Source: an uncultured Neglectibacter sp.
GTDB taxonomy: Bacteria > Bacillota > Clostridia > Oscillospirales > Acutalibacteraceae
Assembly: GCA_937958185.1 (NCBI GenBank)
Contig: CALFFN010000019.1
Span: 1 to 64,000 of the forward strand
DNA length: 64,000 nucleotides
Reading direction: 5' to 3'
The translations under genes and the position numbers were made by a program. Below the pieces are notes generated by a model, which ran no database searches, was not told where the DNA came from, and worked only from the letters and a program-made list of their open reading frames with translations. This document shows, in pieces, positions 58,139 to 64,000 of the stretch. Numbering within the stretch: the first letter of the stretch is position 1; the number at the start of each line of letters is the position of its first letter.

Positions 58139-58384
58139 TTACGCTGCCGGAATGGTATAGGACAAATTACAATCGTAGCACTTATAGGTATCCAGATTTC
58201 CTACTCTGCCGGTATAAGTGCAAGGTAACCCACAATTCAGGCATTTGTACAGCCGTACCCTCGGCTGGATTTCCTCCGCACAGGCGGCGCAGCCGTCATG
58301 GTCATGGGTTTCCGCGGCGGCGGGCAGGGCGAAGATCGCCAGAGACAGCGCCAGCACCAGAAGCAGAGACAGCGCTTTTTTCAT
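58139..58384 (-). CDS. Small secreted Cys/His-rich protein, zinc-ribbon-like (right copy)
   Basis: An 81-residue protein. Signal peptide MKKALSLLLVLALSLAIF, cut after PAAA, then THDHDGCAACA as in the left copy. The C-terminal part differs but keeps two CxxC pairs, YKCLNCG and YKCYDCNLSY, a clearer zinc ribbon than the left copy. ATG at 58384 after GAGGTGAA. The nucleotide identity with the left gene is high through the signal peptide and falls away after the HDHDGCA block. Confidence 0.8.
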   Translation of the reverse strand: MKKALSLLLVLALSLAIFALPAAAETHDHDGCAACAEEIQPRVRLYKCLNCGLPCTYTGRVGNLDTYKCYDCNLSYTIPAA

Positions 58385-58569
58385 ATGTTTCACCTCTTTT
58401 CAAAATGAGATTTTAATGTGAATGCATTCACTTGGCGCAGGAGGACAATTCCGTGTTGATCTTATTTCTATGCACAGGCAGGTTATCTTTACACGAACCT
58501 GCGTAGTGCGTAAAAATGACGCTATCCTCTTGTAACTTTCATTTTAGTACAAGAGGTTTTCCATGTCAA
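58385..58569 (-). promoter_or_regulatory. Conserved promoter, operator and leader of the right cassette
   Basis: On the minus strand TTGACA (58569-58564), 17 nt, TAAAAT (58546-58541), with a perfect inverted repeat CCTCTTGTA/TACAAGAGG (58556-58548, 58534-58526). The leader hairpin CAGGTT/AACCTG is fully paired here. GTGAATGCATTCAC is at 58418-58431. Confidence 0.75.
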
Positions 58570-58803
58570 TATATTTTTGAAAATTTTTCCTGTCAATATA
58601 ATTATGGCTTTATCTCAGAAAAATTGTCTTTTATCCGCTTTCTTGTATTGCTTATCAAAGTCTATTATCTATAAAAAATTGATATGATTCTTCCCGTGCG
58701 TTGCCGATTTCCTACACCCGTTGTCCAGCACTGTACAAAGTTTCAGAGACAAGGGTCTCTCTTTTTGCAGGAACAAATTTTTGATTTTTCCGTAAATTTC
58801 CTC
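58570..58803. other. AT-rich intergenic region, no gene seen
   Basis: About 234 bp separate the divergent right cassette and the SOS operon. It is strongly A/T-rich with no supported gene or conserved motif. Confidence 0.5.
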
Positions 58804-58859
58804 TTGACATTGCGAACACACGTTCTATAATAGAGATGGAGATGGCGAACACACGTTTG
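58804..58859 (+). promoter_or_regulatory. SOS promoter with two LexA boxes upstream of dinB
   Basis: TTGACA (58804-58809), 16 nt, TATAAT (58826-58831). CGAACACACGTTCT (58813-58826) fills the spacer and CGAACACACGTTTG (58846-58859) lies downstream of the start point. Both match the Firmicutes LexA box CGAACN4GTTYG. Confidence 0.88.
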
Positions 58860-58878
58860 CGTTTGGGAGGTGACCATT

Positions 58879-60084
58879 GTGGAAAACGGCATTCTGCACG
58901 TCGATATGAATAATTTCTACGCCTCGGTAGAAACGCTGTACGCCCCGGAATACCGAGACGTTCCCATGGCGGTCGCCGGGGATAAGGAAAGCCGCCACGG
59001 CATTATCCTCGCCAAGAATATGCTGGCAAAGCAATACGGCGTAAAAACTGCCGAACCCATTTGGCAGGCAAAAAAGAAATGCCCGGATTTGCAGCTGCTT
59101 CCGCCCCATCACGAGCGGTACGCCCATTTTTCCCGATTGGCGAAGAAAATCTACTGTGAATACACCGATCTGGTAGAGAGCTTCAGCTTGGACGAATGCT
59201 GGCTGGACGTGTACGGCAGCGAAAAGCTGTTTGGCAGCGGGGAGGAGATCGCCGAGCAGATCCGCCGGCGCGTGAAGGACGAGCTGGGGCTGACCGTGTC
59301 CATCGGGGTGTCCTTTAACAAGGTATTCGCCAAGCTGGGCAGCGACTACAAAAAGCCGGACGCCGTCACCGTGTTCGGCAGGGAAGAAATGGAGAAGATC
59401 ATCTGGAAGCTGCCCTGTGAAGCATTACTGCTCGTAGGCCCTCACACGGAAAAGACACTGAAAAAGTTTGGTATTCGCACCATTGGGGACATTGCCGGCA
59501 TGGAGCTTTCCGCCATGCGCAGTATACTGGGCAGGATCGGGGAGACGCTGTGGGTCTATGCCAACGGTCTGGACAATTCCCCGGTTTGCGCCGCCGATGA
59601 CCGTGAGCCGGTGAAAACCATCGGCAACAGCGTGACCCTGCCCCACGATATCGTGACCGAAACGGAGATCAGGGAAACCTTTCTCTCTCTGGCGGAAACG
59701 GTGGCTGCCCGGCTGCGGGCAGAGGGGGTAAAAGCCGGAGAGGTGCAGATCACCGTGAAAAATGGGGATTTTGAAGAGTTCCAGCGCCAGTGCAGGATCG
59801 AACCTGCCTGCGATTCCCAGTCCCTCTACCGGGCGGCGCTTTCCCTGTACCGCCGGGAAAACAGGCGCTGGGCGGTGCGGCTGCTGGGCATTCGGGCAGG
59901 GAAGCTGGCGCCTGCGGGAGAAGCACAGACCAGCCTGTTTGACAATGCGGACGACCGGGAACGGCTGGAGCGGCTGGAAACCGCAGTGGACGGTGTGCGG
60001 GAACGCTTTGGCAAGGGAAGCGTTTCCCGGGCGCTGACGATCCACCCGAAAAAGGAAAACAAAGGAGAGAGTGAGCATGAGTGA
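58879..60084 (+). CDS. dinB: DNA polymerase IV (Y-family translesion polymerase)
   Basis: A 401-residue Y-family polymerase. Palm motifs: ILHVDMNNFYASVET, VKTAEPIWQAKKKCPDL and the catalytic SFSLDECWLDVYGS, then helix-hairpin-helix VGPHTEKTLKKFGIRTIGDIA and the little finger. It copies damaged templates after SOS induction. GTG at 58879 is chosen because GGGAGG (58865-58870) overlaps the earlier GTG at 58870. It overlaps ridA by 8 bp. Confidence 0.95.
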   Translation: MENGILHVDMNNFYASVETLYAPEYRDVPMAVAGDKESRHGIILAKNMLAKQYGVKTAEPIWQAKKKCPDLQLLPPHHERYAHFSRLAKKIYCEYTDLVESFSLDECWLDVYGSEKLFGSGEEIAEQIRRRVKDELGLTVSIGVSFNKVFAKLGSDYKKPDAVTVFGREEMEKIIWKLPCEALLLVGPHTEKTLKKFGIRTIGDIAGMELSAMRSILGRIGETLWVYANGLDNSPVCAADDREPVKTIGNSVTLPHDIVTETEIRETFLSLAETVAARLRAEGVKAGEVQITVKNGDFEEFQRQCRIEPACDSQSLYRAALSLYRRENRRWAVRLLGIRAGKLAPAGEAQTSLFDNADDRERLERLETAVDGVRERFGKGSVSRALTIHPKKENKGESEHE

Positions 60085-60445
60085 GATCATCAGGAAGGAC
60101 TGCAACGGGGAATGGGCGCATTCCGGCATTATCAAGGCGGGAAATTTCTGCTTTTTGGGATATTGCGCAGGCAATGTGGGCGGGACTATGGAGGAACAGG
60201 TAAACGGCGCTTTTGACCAGATGGAGCAGCTGCTGAAGCTTTTCGGGCTGACACTGGAAAACGTAGTGCAGATGGACTGCCTGTTCCGGGACGTGTGGAA
60301 CATTCCTGTTATGGAACAGGTGATCCGGGACCGCTTTCACGGGAAGTACCCCGTCCGCAAATCCATTCAGACGGAATTTGCCCACAGCGGCGGTCAGGCA
60401 GGCTTGCAGTTTCAGGTGGACGCCGTTGCCTACTGCCCGGACTGA
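60077..60445 (+). CDS. RidA/YjgF family protein
   Basis: A 122-residue member of the RidA family, which deaminates reactive enamine/imine intermediates. Typical blocks are AHSGIIKAGNFCFLGYCAGN, EEQVNGAFDQMEQLLKLFGL and the C-terminal Arg-containing RKSIQTEFAHSGGQ. The invariant substrate-binding Arg of RidA is expected near residue 100, and an Arg lies close by in this block. ATG at 60077 follows AAAGGAGAG and overlaps dinB, so it belongs to the SOS operon. Why a RidA protein would be SOS-regulated is not obvious. Confidence 0.85.
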   Translation: MSEIIRKDCNGEWAHSGIIKAGNFCFLGYCAGNVGGTMEEQVNGAFDQMEQLLKLFGLTLENVVQMDCLFRDVWNIPVMEQVIRDRFHGKYPVRKSIQTEFAHSGGQAGLQFQVDAVAYCPD

Positions 60446-60482
60446 CCCACCCTAAAATCGTTGACCGAAGGAGCTTGGAACA

Positions 60483-61781
60483 ATGGACTTACTGGAAAAG
60501 CTGGAAATTTTAACAGACGCCGCCAAATACGATGTGGCGTGCACCTCCAGCGGCGTGGACCGCCCCGGTCAGCCGGGAAAGCTGGGAAATGCGGTGAAAG
60601 CCGGGATATGCCACAGCTTTGCCGCCGACGGCAGGTGCATTTCGCTGCTGAAGGTCCTGATGAGCAACGACTGCGCCTATGACTGCTCCTATTGCGTGAA
60701 CCGGCACTCTTTAGATGCAAAGCGGACCACCTTTACACCTGACGAGTTGGTGAGCCTGACCATTCAATTTTACCGTCGCAATTATATCGAGGGGCTGTTT
60801 TTGAGCTCCGCTGTGGTAAAAAACCCGGATTACACCTGCGAGCTGATGCTGAAGGCGCTGAAAAAGCTGCGGGAGGAAGAAAATTTCTGGGGGTATGTCC
60901 ACGTAAAGGCGATCCCCGGGGCAAGCCCCCGGCTGACGGAGCAGCTGGGCTTTTATGCCGACCGCATGAGCGTGAATATTGAGCTGCCCTCTCAAAAGAG
61001 CCTTGCGTTGCTGGCGCCCCAGAAAAGCAAGGAAAAGATTTTAGCCCCCATGGGGCAGATTCGGGACGGCATTCGGGAGAACACCACCGATCTGGTGAAG
61101 TACAAGTCGGCGCAGAAATTTGTTCCCGCTGGGCAGTCCACCCAAATGATCATCGGCGCTTCCCCGGAAACCGACCGGCAGATCCTTTCCCTGACCGAGG
61201 GGCTGTACCGTAAATACAGCCTGAAAAGAGTGTTTTTTTCCGCTTATATGCCCATGGTCAGCGACAGGAACCTGCCCGCACGGGACACCCCGCCGCCGCT
61301 GCTGCGGGAGCACAGGCTCTATCAGGCGGACTGGCTGCTGCGGTTTTACGGCTTTCAGGCAGGGGAGATCCTGGACGATGAGCACCCGGACTTCAACCCA
61401 TTGCTGGACCCGAAATGCAATTGGGCGGTGAACCACATGGAGCATTTCCCCGTGGAGATCAATCGCGCGCCTTACGAAATGCTGCTGCGCGTGCCGGGCA
61501 TTGGGGTGAAAAGCGCCATGCGTATCCGCTCTGCCCGGCGGTACGCGAAATTGGATTTCGACGCTCTGAAAAAGCTGGGCGTGGTGCTGAAACGGGCAAA
61601 ATATTTTATCGTATGCAATGGAAAATCCATTTCCCCCCTGCCTACGGATAACCCGGCGGTGATCGCCGGGGCAGTCAGCGAACGGGGCTTTTCCCAGCGG
61701 GAGCTTGCCCCGCCGGAGCAGATGTCCCTGTTTGCGCCCAGTAAGGAGGATAAGGTAAAATGCCTGACAGGTCAGATTTAG
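60483..61781 (+). CDS. Radical SAM protein, putative DNA modification/repair enzyme
   Basis: A 432-residue protein. The [4Fe-4S]/SAM motif CAYDCSYC is at residues 63-70 after GICHSFAADGRCISLLKVL. The C-terminal half has a helix-hairpin-helix, LLRVPGIGVKSAMRIR, typical of DNA binding. This matches the TIGR03916 'putative DNA modification/repair radical SAM' group, always found beside a DUF4130 gene (TIGR03915), as here. Reaction unknown. ATG at 60483 with AAGGAG upstream, 37 bp after ridA; overlaps the partner by 22 bp. Confidence 0.9.
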   Translation: MDLLEKLEILTDAAKYDVACTSSGVDRPGQPGKLGNAVKAGICHSFAADGRCISLLKVLMSNDCAYDCSYCVNRHSLDAKRTTFTPDELVSLTIQFYRRNYIEGLFLSSAVVKNPDYTCELMLKALKKLREEENFWGYVHVKAIPGASPRLTEQLGFYADRMSVNIELPSQKSLALLAPQKSKEKILAPMGQIRDGIRENTTDLVKYKSAQKFVPAGQSTQMIIGASPETDRQILSLTEGLYRKYSLKRVFFSAYMPMVSDRNLPARDTPPPLLREHRLYQADWLLRFYGFQAGEILDDEHPDFNPLLDPKCNWAVNHMEHFPVEINRAPYEMLLRVPGIGVKSAMRIRSARRYAKLDFDALKKLGVVLKRAKYFIVCNGKSISPLPTDNPAVIAGAVSERGFSQRELAPPEQMSLFAPSKEDKVKCLTGQI

Positions 61782-62509
61782 TGTATCGCTACGACGGCAC
61801 GTTTCCCGGCTTCCTGTGCTGCGTGGCGGAATGCTTTCAGGATAAGCGCCTGCCCCAGGGCATTCAGCTGCTGGACGAGCCGCAGGCGACCCTGTTCCCG
61901 GTGAAAGCCATCGCTACGGAGGAAAAGCTTGCCGGGCGGGTAGAGCGCTCCATTCCCAAAAGGATTTCCCCGGAAGCCTACCACATGGTGCGCAGCGCTT
62001 TTCTCACCTGCATGGAGGAGAAGGAGATGAAGATACTCCGCTTCCTGCTGCTGGGCTACAAATACGGCGCGGCGGTGACAAAGCTTGCCGCCAATGACGA
62101 CGTGCACGCCATGAACAAGGCGCTGCTGTACTTGAAAAATGAAGCCCACTACCATGTGGAGTTTCTGCGGTTTTCCGACCTGGGGGAATTTCTGGCGGCG
62201 GAGATCACCCCCAACAACAATGTGCTGCCCCTGATCGTCTCTCATTTCTGCGACAGGTTTTCCGGGGAGAACCTGATGATCTACGATAAAAACCACCATC
62301 TGGGCTTTCTCTACCGCAAAACCGGCAGCCGGGAGTTTTTCCAGGCGGACAGCATCGACCTGCCCCCGCCGGACGAGGAAGAAGAAGCGTACCGGGCGCT
62401 GTGGAAGCGCTTTGTGGACACGATCGCCATCGAAGGGCGGATAAACCCCAAGCTGCGCCGGAACAATATGCCCATGCGCTACTGGTGTAATATGACGGAA
62501 TTTCAGTAA
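61760..62509 (+). CDS. DUF4130/TIGR03915 family putative DNA repair protein
   Basis: A 249-residue protein of the DUF4130 type, usually beside a radical SAM DNA-repair gene. Blocks include YDGTFPGFLCCVAECF at the N-terminus, HYHVEFLRFSDLGEFLAAEI and a C-terminal region ending RRNNMPMRYWCNMTEF. It is the expected partner of the radical SAM protein. Some members resemble a uracil-DNA-glycosylase-like or photolyase-like repair role, but this is not established. AAGGAGG is 10 nt before the ATG. Ends at a bidirectional terminator. Confidence 0.9.
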   Translation: MPDRSDLVYRYDGTFPGFLCCVAECFQDKRLPQGIQLLDEPQATLFPVKAIATEEKLAGRVERSIPKRISPEAYHMVRSAFLTCMEEKEMKILRFLLLGYKYGAAVTKLAANDDVHAMNKALLYLKNEAHYHVEFLRFSDLGEFLAAEITPNNNVLPLIVSHFCDRFSGENLMIYDKNHHLGFLYRKTGSREFFQADSIDLPPPDEEEEAYRALWKRFVDTIAIEGRINPKLRRNNMPMRYWCNMTEFQ

Positions 62510-62597
62510 AAAAATTTTCCGGCAATGCCGTATTTGGGGCTGTTCGCGCTTTTCACGATGCTGTCCCTTTTGCATTTGATGAAATCAGCACATAAAG

Positions 62598-62645
62598 AAA
62601 CAGGGCACTGGATTTTCCAATGGGAAATTCCAGTGCCCTGTTTTT
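62598..62645. terminator. Bidirectional terminator between the SOS operon and the MBOAT gene
   Basis: AAACAGGGCACTGG (62598-62611) pairs with CCAGTGCCCTGTTT (62630-62643), with an inner TTTTCC/GGGAAA extension and a T-run. Confidence 0.88.
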
Positions 62646-62655
62646 CTGCAATGCG

Positions 62656-64000
62656 TCAGAAACGGAAATAAATGAAATAGTTGTAGGTGGCGCTGATGAC
62701 GAAAGCCACACAGAGCACCATAAGCGCCAGATACAGTCCGTCTTCTATCAGCAGGACCAGCGTGCCGCCGGCGCCTTCCCTGGGAAGGCGCTTCCCCAGC
62801 TTTTTCAGCAACGGGGCAGAGCACACCACGCCCAACGGCACATAGAGCAGCGCCTTTACGATGGCGGTGTCCGCCGCGAGCATTCTGGTAAAGTCCGTGG
62901 GGGTGAAGTTGAACATCATGCCAAGGGCGGAGGTCATCTGACCGAAATCCGTCAGGTTGAAAATGACCCAGCCGATCAGCACAAAGAACATGGCGTACAG
63001 CCACCGCACCGCCTTGGGGCAGCGCTCCAGAAGCTTGCCCAGCCACAGCTTTTCCACCAGAAGCAGCAGCCCATAATACAGGCCCCACAGCAGGAAATTC
63101 CACTGTGCCCCGTGCCAGAAGCCGGTCAGCGCCCACACCGCCAGAATATTGAAGACCCAGCGGCTCTTTTTGACACGGTTGCCGCCCAGCGGAATGTAGA
63201 TATAGTCCCGGAACCAGGTGGACAGGGAAATGTGCCACCGCCGCCAGAAATCCGTGATAGACAGGGACAGATAGGGATAATTGAAGTTTTCCAGGAAGTG
63301 GAAGCCGAACATTCTTCCCATGCCGATGGCCATATCGCTGTAGCCGGAGAAATCAAAATAAATTTGCAGCGCATAGGCGGCAGCCGCCAGCCAGTACATG
63401 GCGCTGCCGTATATCTCAGGGTTGCCGGCGTAGATGATCTCGGCAATGCGCCCCACGTTGTCGGCGATGATGACCTTTTTTGCCAGACCCAGAATGAACC
63501 GCTTCACGCCTGTGGTCACGTCCTCCAGGGTTTCGCGGCGGTCGAGGATTTCCGCTTCAATGGTCTGGTACCGCACGATGGGTCCCGCGATCAGCTGGGG
63601 GAAAAAGCTGACGTACAGGGTCAGGTAGAAATAGTTTTTTTGCAGCTGGATCTCCCCGCGGTAAAGGTCGATCACATAGGAAAGGATCTGGAACGTGTAG
63701 AAGCTGATGCCGATGGGCAGCGCGATGTCCGGCAGGGACAGCGGCACGCCCAGTTTGTTCAGGTTGTCCCCGAAGAAATTCAGGTACTTGAAGACGAACA
63801 GGTTCCCCGTAAGCAGCACCACGCCTGTGATAAACGCCGCTTTGCGCCTGCCGGGGCGCTCCTTCCAGTGCTCCATCAAAAGCCCGCAGAGATATGCCAC
63901 CAGTGACGCCAACAGCAGCAGCACGATGTTTTTCGGCTCGCCCCAGGCGTAAAAGCCCAAAGAGCAGAGGAGCAGCACCGTATTGCGATAGGTACGGTTT
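62656..64000 (-). CDS. MBOAT family O-acyltransferase, 5' end beyond the window
   Basis: An MBOAT protein of at least 447 residues whose reading frame continues to the right edge: the codons just before the first internal GTG (63976-63978) still read NRTYRNTV, in-family for this region. Motifs: GFYAWGEPKN, LPIGISFYTFQILSYVIDLY, FFPQLIAGPIVRY, RRWHISLSTWFRDYIYIPLG and the catalytic His in TGFWHGAQWNFLLWG. It is a second, separate MBOAT from the one at 10952 and would acylate a secreted glycan. Its SGNH partner, if any, is outside the window. Confidence 0.93.
   Translation of the reverse strand, partial: NRTYRNTVLLLCSLGFYAWGEPKNIVLLLLASLVAYLCGLLMEHWKERPGRRKAAFITGVVLLTGNLFVFKYLNFFGDNLNKLGVPLSLPDIALPIGISFYTFQILSYVIDLYRGEIQLQKNYFYLTLYVSFFPQLIAGPIVRYQTIEAEILDRRETLEDVTTGVKRFILGLAKKVIIADNVGRIAEIIYAGNPEIYGSAMYWLAAAAYALQIYFDFSGYSDMAIGMGRMFGFHFLENFNYPYLSLSITDFWRRWHISLSTWFRDYIYIPLGGNRVKKSRWVFNILAVWALTGFWHGAQWNFLLWGLYYGLLLLVEKLWLGKLLERCPKAVRWLYAMFFVLIGWVIFNLTDFGQMTSALGMMFNFTPTDFTRMLAADTAIVKALLYVPLGVVCSAPLLKKLGKRLPREGAGGTLVLLIEDGLYLALMVLCVAFVISATYNYFIYFRF

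Overview
The window is chromosomal DNA from a Gram-positive member of the class Clostridia, most likely Oscillospiraceae/Ruminococcaceae. Supporting signs are a GC-rich coding bias, Shine-Dalgarno sites of the AAGGAGG type, TTGACA/TATAAT promoters, a single-chain PurL of 1249 residues, a T-box leader, a Firmicutes-type LexA (SOS) box, RNase M5, a DivIVA-like protein and the paired radical SAM/DUF4130 DNA-repair genes. Almost every base is in a gene. Genes sit in short operons separated by clear intrinsic terminators.

Layout. 0-9 kb: Rrf2 regulator, Fe-S aldo/keto reductase, alanine racemase, purL, membrane glycosyltransferase. 8.6-9.75 kb: tRNA-Val(GAC) followed by about 1 kb of repeats, hairpins, a duplicated tRNA 3' end and a small XRE repressor, which looks like an eroded integration site. 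9.8-15.4 kb: a two-gene SGNH/MBOAT acylation operon and an XRE-ABC transporter operon. 15.6-20.8 kb: YfbR-like HD nucleotidase, dusB, polA and an RlmA-like methyltransferase. 20.8-22.8 kb: a compact four-gene cassette of unknown function built around a DUF2589 protein. 23-27.5 kb: YwlE-like phosphatase, rimI, tsaD (preceded by a partial copy of its own start) and ilvBN. 28-33.5 kb: a YhhN-like membrane protein, murE, pepC and murF. 33.5-40.4 kb: a MATE exporter, then a T-box leader controlling a flavoprotein, an M42 peptidase and probably alaS, followed by a HIT protein. 40.5-46.5 kb: phosphoribosyltransferase, comEC, holA, RNase M5, a DivIVA-like protein and a HEPN-like/CBS protein in one tight operon. 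46.5-52 kb: cytidylate-kinase-like protein, a two-component system, an S66 peptidase, a GNAT protein and a Mrp-type Fe-S ATPase.

52.2-58.6 kb is the most unusual region. Two divergently derived copies of one cassette face each other as an inverted repeat. Each has a promoter overlapped by an inverted repeat, a conserved leader of about 150 nt, a tiny secreted Cys/His-rich zinc-ribbon-like protein, and a solute-binding-protein-like lipoprotein with no transporter permease or ATPase. Ordinary genes (cyclophilin, exonuclease III, sirtuin) lie between them. The first 290 bp or so of the two copies are about 95% identical, while the rest of the proteins have diverged.

58.8-62.5 kb is an SOS island: two LexA boxes in front of dinB, ridA, a radical SAM DNA-repair protein and its DUF4130 partner. 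The window ends inside a second MBOAT gene. No CRISPR array, rRNA or complete insertion sequence was seen.
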